The position numbers and the translations under genes were made by a program. The notes beneath the pieces were generated by a model, which was given only the letters and a program-made list of their open reading frames with translations, was not told where the DNA came from and searched no databases. A stretch of DNA of 64,000 nt, from positions 1 through 64,000 of the forward strand of contig JAUCBJ010002864.1 in assembly GCA_032718475.1 (NCBI GenBank), written 5' to 3'. Position 1 is the stretch's first letter. Each line of letters begins with the position of its first letter. This document shows positions 22,039 to 32,189 of the stretch, piece after piece. The DNA comes from Nemertoderma westbladi. Lineage: Eukaryota; Xenacoelomorpha; Nemertodermatida; Nemertodermatidae.

Positions 22039-22617
22039 GTTACCATGAGACTATATACTGGGCTAGACAATGCACGACAGGTGCACAAACTTGGGTGGGT
22101 GGGGGGGATTTACTATTAACAAGTGTAAATAACTTTATGATGTCTGATGTGTCTTCGCGGGGCGTGTTCCGCATCCAAGCAGCCAGTTCACCACGCAATG
22201 TTGATATTGGACACCTCCATACGGCTGGCGAACGCGGACACGGACTGCGGGGTTGCTGGGTAGTTCAGTTACCACTGACAGACTGCTGCGACGGTCAGGA
22301 TTAATAAATAATACTAAAAATAGTACCAAATGTTACCATGAGACTATATACTGGGCTAGACAATGCACGACAGGTGCACAAACTTGGGTGGGTGGGGGGG
22401 ATTTACTATTAACAAGTGTAAATAACTTTATGATGTCTGATGTGTCTTCGCGGGGCGTGTTCCGCATCCAAGCAGCCAGTTCACCACGCAATGTTGATAT
22501 TGGACACCTCCATACGGCTGGCGAACGCGGACACGGACTGCGGGGTTGCTGGGTAGTTCAGTTACCACTGACAGACTGCTGCGACGGTCAGGATTAATAA
22601 ATAATACTAAAAATAGT
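22039..22617. repeat. 293-bp tandem duplication, 2 copies
   Basis: gttaccatgagactatatac begins at 22039 and again at 22332. The two copies look identical over their whole length, including the G-run and a GC-rich, CpG-containing segment (cttcgcggggcgtgttccgc). A 50-60 codon frame is open in each copy, but there is no family resemblance. Identity means a very recent duplication or an assembly artefact. Confidence 0.93.
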
Positions 22618-23388
22618 AAAGTTCGTTGACTTTGTGTTACTGTATTTTTGTATGTTTGAATTTCCCCCGTAAATACTAAATGTATTGTAGCATATTTATA
22701 TTATTATTGGCAAAATAAACGAAAGAGGGTTCAAAAAAAAATAACTTCAATCATATTGGGTAACAGGAAAGATTCCCAATGAGATACTTGCTTACATTCA
22801 TTGCCACTGCTGTTATTATGGAAGACAGGAATCTGAAGAACACTGAAGTGTCCTATTGGGAGTTGGGCAAGTACAAAAACAGTGATAAGAAATACCAGCC
22901 ATTCATTCACTATAATAAAACGTAGTAAACTATCTCTGGTCCTTCCTATATAATCGCCGTACTTCAGCTAATAAATCATGTATTACTAAATCGTGATACA
23001 GCCTCAGATGTACAGATTAATTTGCTTATGGTGTTATATATGTATATACCATTCTTGGACAGACAATAATTATAGTTTAGTTATCATCACAATTATACAG
23101 TACTATACCTACTACTAACTAAAACAGTAAAGAGCAATAAAGAATAGACTATACAAGCTTTATATTTTACAATAAAAACATGAGGCAGTAGTGGTTTAAA
23201 TATTATTGGTTACAATGATATAAGTTCAGTAAAAATTTATTCATTGTTTGTGGACATTTTCTTTTCAGTTAAAATTTAGTCCATTTTGAGAAATAAATAT
23301 GTTTTCATTATCACAAAGGAAAATAATACAAATTTCTGTATACCTCAATCGATGCTACAGTACAACATAGTAGTTGGATTTGCAATTT
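22618..23388. other. AT-rich stretch, no clear gene
   Basis: A 48-codon frame starts at 22779 (MRYLLTFIATAV) but lacks support. If the exon at 23389-23603 is terminal, this region is the 3' flank of that gene. Confidence 0.4.
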
Positions 23389-23603
23389 TCAACACACTTG
23401 TAAATAAATAACTTGTGCTAGGACTCCTTCCCGCATATCTGTGTCAGGGTTCCTGAGTCGGAGACTGAGTCTCGGATCTGTGTATCTGTTTGTTGGGGCA
23501 TCTGACCATGAGTGTGTCATGCGTTCCTTTCTGTTTATATCTGGTTTACTATGTTCAATAGTGTGATTTATTGATTGCATTTCCTCATGAATATCTGAGC
23601 GAT
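23389..23603 (-). CDS. Unknown spliced gene, exon C (possibly last)
   Basis: After the acceptor taattttatag/AT at 23603 an open frame needs one base carried from the previous exon. It reads RSDIHEEMQSINHTIEHSKP, then THSWSDAPTNRYTDPRLSLR and PDTDMREGVLAQ, and stops with TGA at 23391-23389. A weak alternative donor (GCACAA/GTTATT) lies after 23413. The peptide is charged and hydrophilic, with no hydrophobic segment, like a disordered or cytoplasmic tail. The exon joins exon B in phase (a G from B plus AT gives D). I do not recognise the family. Confidence 0.5.
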
Positions 23604-24336
23604 CTATAAAATTATTTCTAATTTAGAGTCAGGAAAGGCATTTTTGTAAAATAATAATTATCTCTTTAAAATTACAAGTGTAGTTGGTGGTTGACAAATC
23701 TTACCACAACTAACTATTATCTTTGTCTGGCAATATAGGCTTTCAAAATATAAACGGTATCAAATATTTCTGATATACAGGTTTTTACATGGGTTGGGTT
23801 TCGAATCCCACATCAAAGTAAAAACTTCTTAAAGGATAACAAAGTACTCAAATTACTTTGCAGAATCGCTAATATGGGGCAGCACAAATAATGTTGAAAC
23901 TCATTGAGCAACGGGATAGGATGGTTGTATTGGTGGGATCAGGGAAGTCATGTGTTCTAGGGTTTCCTAGATATATAAGGCTTTTGGATTATCTGTTCCA
24001 AGCCAAGGAGCCTAATAATGTATGGGTTACAATCTGAAGCCACCGTACTTTTAGAAACGCACCACTTTATTTTAGGAGATTATATTTGGGATACAGTCAA
24101 CTTGATAAAGTGTCCTTTGCAATGAGTACGGGGTGGATGATTCACAGATACCGCATCATTCTTTTACAAAAGCGTCATTGGATTGTATTGGGTTTTCGTT
24201 TTGCAGTCTTGATTTTCAGTGCCACATTGTTTCCATGTTCGAATTCACTATCTCAGTCTACAAAAATTAATAGAACAAAATATAATAAAATCTGAGAAAA
24301 ACACGTAGTATGAATGAAGGAGGAACTTCAGCTCAC

Positions 24337-24370
24337 CTGCAAATTGATTACTGTTCCAATCTGTTTTATT
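24337..24370 (-). CDS. Unknown spliced gene, exon B (34 nt)
   Basis: This micro-exon is flanked by an acceptor (taactactttag/AATAAAAC) and a very good donor (TTGCAG/GTGAGC). It reads NKTDWNSNQFA plus one base, so it enters in phase 0, as exon A leaves, and exits in phase 1, as exon C requires. The donor is the strongest single splice signal of the three exons. Confidence 0.5.
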
Positions 24371-24908
24371 CTAAAGTAGTTATCATTACACTTAACAATG
24401 TTAGTTATTAATGTTATTAATAGTTAGATTATATCAATTTCAGTTTTACTAAAGAGGACAACGGCAACATCTCAGAGTACAGCTGTACAGTACATTCAAT
24501 GGAAAAGTAAGATAAGAAAAGAGTTTGCACCTTAATGTGAGTTCATCTGAAATGTTTAACAGCTTTATGTTGTCATGATTATTTTAGAAACATTTATTAT
24601 TTATTTTACAAATATTAATAATTATATGAATCTTTCATCTCAAGCTGCTGTCTGTCTACATAAAATATATATGCTTGTCCAGTATTCTGGAAATACGTAT
24701 TTCTATAGTCGGGGTAAATAATAATAATAGTAATAATAGATGGCATATTTACAATATCTAATATGTATGTATAAGTGTAATAAGTAAGTCTGTAATAAAA
24801 AATTAAATATTATTTGCCTTTGTGTGTCAATTCAAGTTATATGGTACCCGCATGCATCAGACACTTCCATTATAATATAGTAGTGTTTATTAAGAATAGT
24901 TTATATAC

Positions 24909-24983
24909 CTTTGGTACTTCTGGTATTTCTGAGTTATCTTCTTTAGCATTATCGTCATCTTCGTGACATGTCCTCCAGTTCAT
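24909..24983 (-). CDS. Unknown spliced gene, exon A (75 nt)
   Basis: Between an acceptor (gtaataaattag/ATG) and a donor (CCAAAG/GTATAT) lie 25 codons, phase 0 to phase 0: MNWRTCHEDDDNAKEDNSEI then PEVPK. The acidic, hydrophilic composition agrees with exons B and C. The ATG at the exon border may be a start or an internal Met. I did not find a convincing upstream exon. Confidence 0.45.
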
Positions 24984-25452
24984 CTAATTTATTACTATAC
25001 TAATTCACTATTCAGTGTCTCTATTCACTATGTAAAACTCTTGATGATACTCTAGTTTATGAATATTGTAAGTTGTATAGATTGTAAGTAGCAGGGAAAC
25101 TGAATCGAAATCTCTCACACTATTCACCATAAAAAAAACAGAAATTCTGTACATGATGGAAATTACCACCATCTCACTATCAATCTCCCAGTATATGTCG
25201 AGTATTGCAGCAGCCAAACTCTGCCATCATTTAATATGACTATTTGTTTAGAACAATAAGCTTAAGTAAGGTATGCTGGTATGAAATAGTTATAGATATT
25301 CCCAACCATATCATCGCATAACAATACTCAACTTACCATTATTACAATAATACCAAGTTTATTTGGCTGTTCTACTAAAGATAAAGCAGTAATAACCCCC
25401 ACACACCTTCCATGTAAATCAGTTTATCTAGTGGTTCTTCTGATGTAATTAA

Positions 25453-25499
25453 CCATGACCTACTAAAGTTTAAGGCCTACTATGGTTTAGTAGGTCATG
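25453..25499. repeat. Inverted repeat of catgacctactaaa
   Basis: catgacctactaaa (25453-25466) and tttagtaggtcatg (25486-25499) are exact reverse complements with a 19-nt spacer. It shares its core with the palindrome at 4363 and a single copy at 30434. Confidence 0.8.
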
Positions 25500-25671
25500 A
25501 ATTAACTCATTATGAATAGCTGAATAATGCTCTGGAAACTATGTAAACCTTTCTATCATTTATGTCATGCTTTATTATTCTGGTCAACGAAACACGGTTC
25601 CTTACAACATCGAATCCGAAAACAACTGGTATCTTTGTTGTAAGGTGATGTATGACCCACAGTTTCACTAG

Positions 25672-26890
25672 TTACTAGGATCGGCATGCTGCATTGCAGC
25701 TGCATTTTTAAGAATGCTGTGCCGGCTTGTCGACAAAAATTGTGCCGCCACAACTCCCTACCACCCATGACATTTGCTAGATCATCCACATCATCTTCAG
25801 CTTGTTGCCCAATTGTCTTCTTCTTTGGATGATAAACATTAAAAAAAAATGTTCAAGTCCAGTGTCCTTTAAGATGCGTCTCAAGAAAGTCATGGGCTGT
25901 CCACCATGCTTATTCACTCCATGAGGCTGCCAAAGCACAAGATTATACACAGGCTGGTCCTCACGGCGAAAGCAATGTCCTGCAAAGAGGAGGCGACTTT
26001 GTTCTAGTGTCAAGCAAGTAGAAGCAATTATCCTTTTAAGTGCCAAAATGGGCTCCATGGTCTCACGACCTTTACGGAACCCATTCTGATTTCCACGGAG
26101 CAGTCTCTTAATGGGATCCCTGATGCGATTTAATATAATTCTATTGTATAGTTTTGCAGCAATCGAGATTAATGAGATTCCCCGAAAAGAACCATAGAGT
26201 GTTAGGTTGCCCTTCTTGGGAACTGGCACCAACTTATTTGTTTTCATTTCTTGTGGGACTTGTTGTTCTGTACATGTCTACTATGATGGGATAGAAGAGC
26301 TTTAAACACTCAGGTATTTTAAAGATCTCAGGGGGAACACAATCTACTCCACTGGCATAATTGGTCGCAATGCTCTTTGCACCAGCCTTCACTTCTGCAA
26401 AGGAGATATCGTCAATGGGAATATCTGGGTGTACAGACTCAGACACTTTTACTTCTATAAAGTTATCAGGCAATACCCTGTCATTATTGAGGAACTTTTC
26501 CACCCAGTAAACAAGTTGATCGATTTCCATGCCTGGGATGATTGCCTGTTGTTGTCAGCATCATTGATGGCATCAACCTGTTGGTTTATTAGCACATGCA
26601 GATTAACAGAGTACTGCCTGTTCAGGGACCTAGATGCAGCCTTAACTGCATTCTTGGTCGCTGTAGTCTGTTTAAGTCAGGACTCTTTCTGCGACTTTTC
26701 TGTGTGGTCAGTCCAGGGGGCCCTTTTCCTGTTTTGGGGGTATACAGGAACTGTTTCTGCAGCTGCTAACTTAACTGCTTCCTCGCAGTGATCTGCCGCC
26801 TCAGAGGCAAGAACCTCATACCTGTTGCTCAGCTGTAGTGTGAAGCTGGATCTCACACTTGGCTTCCCACTGCGCTAAGAGAAAGCTTAT
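25672..26890 (-). pseudogene. LINE relic: RT N-terminal part fused to 3' end by internal deletion
   Basis: Downward on the minus strand, about 26800-26520 reads through the linker before RT (NQQVDAINDA, SQAWKSINLFTGW). 26530-26234 reads FLNNDRVLPDNFIEVKVSES and ASGVDCVPPEIFKI. After a frameshift, 26247 onward reads KLVPVPKKGNLTLYGSFRGI and NQNGFRKGRETMEPILALKR. It then jumps straight to LLFAGHCFRREDQPVYNLVL and LWQPHGVNKHGGQPMTFLRR. The RT palm, including the DD box, is deleted. The 3' end (tgcagcatgccgatcctagt) matches the insertion at 31588-31866. Confidence 0.85.
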
Positions 26891-26974
26891 CTGCTGAAAG
26901 CTTATCACACCGTTTCAGATCAAGTATGTACCATATGGTGTAGTTTTTAGGCTACAACGAATCCGTAGCAGTAA

Positions 26975-27004
26975 GATAAAGTGCTTCTCAAGAAGCACTT
27001 TATC
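26975..27004. repeat. Perfect hairpin, 14-bp arms
   Basis: gataaagtgcttct (26975-26988) and agaagcactttatc (26991-27004) are exact reverse complements with a 2-nt loop. It lies between two LINE fragments of the same family in opposite orientation. Confidence 0.85.
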
Positions 27005-27039
27005 ACTTTTGGCCCAGCTGTTAAAGCTTTGCTTTAAGC

Positions 27040-27240
27040 TTTGCATGACATTGCTTTCGCCGTGAGGACCAGCCAGTGCATAATCTTGTACTTTGGCAGC
27101 CTCATGGAGTGAATAAGCATGGTGGACAGCCCATGACTTTCTTAAGACGCATCTTAGATGCGGATGATCTAGCAAATGTCATGGGTGATAGGGAGTTGTG
27201 GCGGCTCAATTTTGTCGACATGACCACACAGCATTCTTAA
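27040..27240 (+). pseudogene. LINE 3' fragment, inverted relative to 25672-26890
   Basis: tgcatgacattgctttcgcc through gacc.cacagcattcttaa matches 31610-31827, with a deletion of about 18 bp after cgcatctta. It lacks the (TAG)n tail and is not open in one frame. Confidence 0.82.
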
Positions 27241-28024
27241 TATATCTAATATATATAAATATCGATTGTCTGTCTGTCTGTCTGTGTGTCTGTTTGTCAT
27301 CGGCTATACAATCGAACCCATCTCGATGAAATCTCGCTTGCTATATCTCGTTAGAAAGGTCTCGCCCTAACTCGTTGCAACGTAATACTCAGAGCCGTCT
27401 GAAGTTCGCCCGTCTGCCGCTAGAGGGCGATTTTCGTGATTTTCGGGCGAAATTTATCGAATTATTTCGGTTCTTCTATCGGTAATTAATGATTTAGAGG
27501 GCTAACATTTATCCCACCTGGTATAAAATTAACATGGGTAGATTCGCCGTGTCCCATTCTCACAAAGTTTTTATTTTATTTGAGTGTTTAATATAAATAT
27601 GTATGATTACTTATTGATTAAAAATCAAATAGTGTATAAATATGTCATATTCGCCAAGCACGATCGAATTGGCCTATTGTTATTGAATAGGGAAGGATTG
27701 TTTTCTGTATCATAGCAACATTAAGGTAATTATTGAACTCGCAGCTAGCTGGCTGGGCACAGATAAGGAGCAAGCAGGCTGGAGTGTTGATTGGGGTGGG
27801 TTTGGGTTGTCTGTTGCGAATTGCTCAAGAGTAATTCTGCTTTCTCAATCATTGGCTGCATGGAAGGAGAGGTTTATAACATTTTTGTTTTACTGTTATG
27901 AATATTAAAAGTAAAATAATTATTTCTGTAGGCCTATACTTACTGTATTATTATTTTATCTAATATTATACATCTAATCTCGATGAAATCTCGCTTACTA
28001 TAGCTCGTTAGATAGGTCTCGCCC

Positions 28025-29000
28025 TAACTTGTTGCAACGTAATACTCAGAGCCGTCTGAAGTTCCCCCGTCTGCCGCTAGAGGGCGAATTATCCGATAGT
28101 GAAAACCTGATCTTATTGGGTTGTTTTTAATGCTTTTGAGCTGAAACTTGGTAGCTATATACTGCAGCATAGGCTGTATATTTCCGGAGTCACTGGGTTG
28201 TCTACAGTTCCCCAGTCTACCGTTAGAGGGCTAAATGTCTGAGAGTTAACATCTTCTCCAACTTTATTATTTACAATCCGTTTTGACTGAAACTTGGTAG
28301 GCATCTACTACGGCATAGGCTGAATCTTTACTGAGTCGCAGAGTCGTCTACAATTTCCCAGTCTACCGCTAGAGGGCGAAATGTCTGCAAGTTAACATCT
28401 TCTCCAAATTTGTTATTTATAATCCATTTAGACTGAACTTGGTAGGCATCTACTACAGCATAGGCTATATCTTTACTGAGTCGCGCAGAGTTGTCTACAG
28501 TACCCGCTTCTGCCGCTAGAGGGCGAAATGTATGAAAGTTAACATCTTCTCCAACTTGTTATTTACAATCCTTTTAGACTGAAACTTGGTAGGCATCTAC
28601 TATAGCATAGGCTATATCTTTGCGGAGTAGTAGAGTCGTCTACAGTTCCACAGTCAGCCGCAAGAGGGCGAATTGTCTGATAGTGAAAACCTCATCCCAT
28701 TTGGTTCTTTTTAATCCCTTTGAGCTGAAACTTGGCAGGAATCTACTACAGCATATTCTGTATCTTTACGGAGTCCCAGAGTCGTCTACAGTTCTTCAGT
28801 CTACCGCTAGAAGTCTGAATGTGAACATCTACACCAATTTTGTTATTTACAATCTGTTTAAGCTGAAACTTGAAAGGCAGGCATTTTACTTCACCATAAA
28901 CCCCATCTTTACCAAACTGCAGCGCCGTCTACATTTCACCAGTCCGCAGGTAGAGGGTGGATCTGAAAGTGATCATTTTCTGGAAATTTTGTTATTTACA
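28025..29000. repeat. About 146-bp tandem repeat, 7 copies, with ccgctagagggcg motif
   Basis: The motif occurs at 28074, 28220, 28366, 28513, 28658, 28804 and 28944, spacings 146, 146, 147, 145, 146 and 140. Further shared blocks are ctgaaacttggtaggcatct, tactacagcataggctat and agttaacatcttctcc. Divergence rises to the right, where the last two motifs are altered. One more motif stands alone at 27417 in the element's 5' block. Confidence 0.88.
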
Positions 29001-29125
29001 ATCTGCCTAAAGTTGAAACTTGACAGTTATCTCTTATGGGGGTGGTGTTTTATTTAATGATGGTGTCTGTTCCGTATGCAGTTCTCCAATCTCCCACACA
29101 TATTCATATATCATCTGCACGTGCA

Positions 29126-29163
29126 CTAGAAAGCTGTGGCCCGAAGGGCCACAGGCTTTCTAG
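29126..29163. other. 3' terminal hairpin of the Helitron-like element
   Basis: ctagaaagctgtggccc and gggccacaggctttctag pair with one bulged base around a short gaa loop. The right arm ends in CTAG and T follows. This is the expected form of a Helitron 3' terminus, here with an unusually long stem. Confidence 0.7.
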
Positions 29164-29445
29164 TAAGTAATATATATAAACTGCAATATTAACTGAAATG
29201 CAGCATGCCGGTAAAGTAGTAGTATATAACACATTGTGTAACCAATTGTGTTACCATGCAGACAGCCCGCATTCACTATAACTGCAGCATTAATTAATCA
29301 CAATAATTTTATTTGTCACTAAAAAACAATAAATTGCCTTTTCGACTCAATTTAAAAATTTATGTATTCCTCCACTAAAATATATTACTTATAAATGTTT
29401 TAATTATCAAATATTTAACTGTAACCTGCCTGCCCTTGCCGCTAT

Positions 29446-29830
29446 TTAGTGATAATTAACATCTTTGCGTGATAATTAGTATATTTTAGTGGTAATTAAT
29501 ATATCTTTGTGATAATTAATATATTTTAGTGATAATTAATATATTTTAGTGATAATTAATATATTTTAGTGATAATTAATATATTTTAGTGATAATTAAT
29601 ATATTTTAGTGATAATTAATCTATTTTAGTGATCTGATAATTAATATATTTTAGTGATCTGATAATTAATATATTTTAGTGGTAATTAATATATTTTAGT
29701 GGTAATTGATATATTTTAGTGGTAATTGATATACTTAGTGATAATTATTATATTTTAGTGATAATTATATGTTTTACTGATAATTTATAGATTTAGTGGT
29801 AATTAATAGATTTAGTGGTGATAAATATAT
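29446..29830. repeat. 20-bp AT minisatellite, about 18 copies
   Basis: The unit tgataattaatatattttag is perfectly regular at about 29510-29620 and varies at both edges (ggtaattgat, atctgataat insertions). It is directly downstream of the Helitron-like element. Confidence 0.93.
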
Positions 29831-30955
29831 ATAGTGGAAACTGAATATTTTTGAATTTTCTTTTAAAATTGAGTGAAATTATGTATATTTTGTGGGGGTC
29901 GATAAATGAATGCCTAATTAATTTCACAAAATTAACATGTAATTTTACTCACCTTATATGTCTGAAATGAAGAGTGAATGAAATGTCTGAATGAAGAGAA
30001 GTATTTCTCACTATGAATATAACATAGACAAAGTGAAGTGATTTGTTTATGATTATTATTTGTTCAACTTACGTAAGATTTATGGAACATTTCTAACTGG
30101 GCACCTGCGAATGGCATTCTCTGATTGGTCCGTTACAGCGTGTGCTGATTGGTGGATGCTTACTGCCTCATGTTCCAGATTATTTGTATCTCATACAAAA
30201 TCATAGCATTGATAAGAAGAATACTTTTCAAGAGTAATTAAATATGCGATATTGGGAATTTGAATTGTAATCCCGAGAGATAGAACATCACCGCATTGGG
30301 GTACTTAATTAGTAAAATATTAATAGAATTAAATCACAGTGCTTAAATGTAACTTTACAAGTCAGTTTGCAATGCTGAAAAATAACTAAATAACTAAACT
30401 AATGATAAATAAAGTATATAAAATAAAATGTCACCATGACCTACTAAACCACGACCTGCCAAGCTGCAGCAGCACCACTAAATTAGTGGGCCGATTGATT
30501 TTTAGATGGATAAATGTGAATAAGTATATATAACTACTACTATACTATAGAATTGGCACCTCCAATGTAAACTGACAAGTTTCAAGAATTATATTGTTGC
30601 TAATTAGGAAAAGTATAATGTATTGAATTTATAAAATAATCGGTGCTTTCCTGTAACCACCCCCCCCCCCCCCCCCCCCCCATCTGATGTTAAATTCCTT
30701 TCCTGATGTTAAAACTATGCTGTTATTGACAGCATTGTGCGTTAAGTAGCACTTTTTCACAGCATTTATGGCACTGGGTGATTTTTTCATGAACGAGCAA
30801 AGCGAGCAAGTGCAAGCAATAAAGAAAACCAGGATTGTATGATGAATATGAATCACTTCTTACAAAACTCATAACAATATAAACATAAACACAAAAGATT
30901 TTTCGAATATAAACTTTTGACAATTATAATTATTATTGACATTGTATTACTATAA
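29831..30955. other. AT-rich stretch, no gene; contains a poly-C run
   Basis: A run of 22 C lies at 30660-30681. One copy of the catgacctactaaa motif lies at 30434. A good minus-strand donor (ATAAG/GTGAGT near 29952) was seen, but no convincing exon goes with it. Confidence 0.45.
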
Positions 30956-31587
30956 CTATAAGTCCTTATTTCGTTGTCTCAATTTAAATTTTATAATTTG
31001 GTTTTCCCGCACACTTTGTGATTCATTTATGAATTTGTTTTTCCCGAACACATTTACTGCCGTCAAGAAGACAACAGATTTATTGGACAATTCGTGCGCT
31101 TTACAACCAAATCGCAGGTCATAACTCCCTCAGAAGTTCTCTAAGAGTACAAGAGCTGCGTTACGATAGTGTTTCATACTTTCGAGATACTTTTCCACAG
31201 CTGATAGAACTTTGAAGCACTCTGTAACAAGACAGTTCAGTTTAATCGGGAGTATAGTGAGTTTACCTCGGTTTAGAAGTTTGTAATAGCTACAATCCAT
31301 TATCAGATCTGTTTGTAACAGCGTTTTACAATCCAGGCATGAGGTCTTAGCGAGCTTGTGAGCTGTATAGCCACTAATACAAACTATAATTTTTTTAGTT
31401 GTGGAATCAAACTCGGAAATATCAAGGTTTGCATCTTCGATAACCTTAATTAACTCATCACACGATTCCGCGTCATTGCGAGAATACTTATAATAACTTG
31501 CGAGTAATCAATGTTAGCTTTCAGAAGTGATCTAATCTGGAGTATCTTTTCTGATTGCAGTGCTTCTTTGTGATCTACCACCATTCA
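30956..31587 (-). pseudogene. P/THAP-like transposase relic, C-terminal part
   Basis: The minus frame from about 31490 down to a TAG at 30956-30958 reads ESCDELIKVIEDANLD, then IIVCISGYTAHKLAKTSCLD (a yIsGyxaxKl..C..C block). Next is LLNRGKLTILPIKLNCLV, then an in-frame TGA near 31133. It ends ELSNKSVVFLTAVNVFGKNK. Blocks of this kind end P-element/THAP9-like transposases. A frameshift lies near 31500. The 5' part continues at 31867-32068 beyond a LINE insertion. Confidence 0.68.
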
Positions 31588-31866
31588 AAAAAAAAAAATC
31601 GCCTCTGCTTTGCAGGACATTGCTTTCGCCGTGAGGACCAGCCAGTGCATAATCTTGTACTTTGGCAGCCTCATGGAGTGAATAAGCATGGTGGACAGCC
31701 CATGACTTTCTTGAGACGCATCTTAAAGGACACTGGCCTTAAAGATGCGGATGATCTAGCAAATGTCATGGGTGATAGGGAGTTGTGGCGGCGCAATTTT
31801 GTTGACAAGCCGGCACAGCATTCTTAAAAATGCAGCTGCAATGCAGCATGCCGATCCTAGTAGTAG
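31588..31866 (+). mobile_element. 5'-truncated LINE insertion with intact 3' ORF and TSD
   Basis: It starts with an A-run and reads RLCFAGHCFRREDQPVHNLV, then LWQPHGVNKHGGQPM, LKDADDLANVMGDRELWRRN and a stop. It ends in (TAG)n. The 12-bp taccaccattca is present at 31576-31587 and again at 31867-31878, a precise target-site duplication. The insertion splits the transposase relic, which is therefore older. Confidence 0.92.
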
Positions 31867-32075
31867 TACCACCATTCATCTGCCTATAGCAGCCATAACC
31901 TCGCTCTACCTTGTCACTCTGCAGTTTTCGAGTTAGAACATAGTCATAGGAGTCAGAACTCGGTAGGCTGGTGAATATATCAGCAATAGCATTATTTGTA
32001 CAAACAAATGCAGATCGTGTTTGTGCAGTTAACATACGTTTACTAGAAATGGAATAATTTAACCACACTGATAAA
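31867..32075 (-). pseudogene. P/THAP-like transposase relic, upstream part
   Basis: Reads WLNYSISSKRMLTAQTRSAF, then IADIFTSLPSSDSYDYVLTR and LQSDKVERGYGCYRQMNGG, the region with the family pattern LxxDxlExxFGxyRqmxGG. NGG falls exactly at the LINE target-site duplication, and the frame resumes on the other side as NGGRSQRST. That confirms one gene was split. Confidence 0.68.
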
Positions 32076-32189
32076 TTCCAAATTCCGAAGAAATTGCTGT
32101 AATTACTGTAAGAAATTACTGTAGGCCATAGCTAATGAATGAATCAATTATAATAATAATTATGAATAATTATTAATTCCCTAAAATTA

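Larger units (their letters stand above)
27231..29163 (+). mobile_element. Helitron-like element with internal 146-bp repeats
   Basis: The 5' part has a (TGTC)n tract (about 27267-27300) followed by caatcgaacccatctcgatg. The 3' end is a strong hairpin (29126-29163) ending CTAG, followed by T. A hairpin directly before a CTRR-type end, a microsatellite near the 5' end, no TIRs and no coding capacity are the pattern of non-autonomous Helitron-class elements. The 5' block ctcgatgaaatctcgctt... recurs at 27979, so two copies may be nested or an internal duplication happened. The left boundary is approximate. Confidence 0.55.

Noticed and set aside
22779-22925. 48-codon ORF beginning MRYLLTFIATAV
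   Set aside because: The hydrophobic stretch is too short for a convincing signal peptide and there is no other support.
23892-24038. Short frame with VLVGSGKS that looks like a P-loop
   Set aside because: Too short, lacks the rest of any NTPase fold, and has no splice context.
25008-25217. 69-codon minus ORF upstream of the three-exon gene (LAAAILDIYWEIDSEM)
   Set aside because: A possible tggcag acceptor lacks a pyrimidine tract and the phase to exon A could not be supported.
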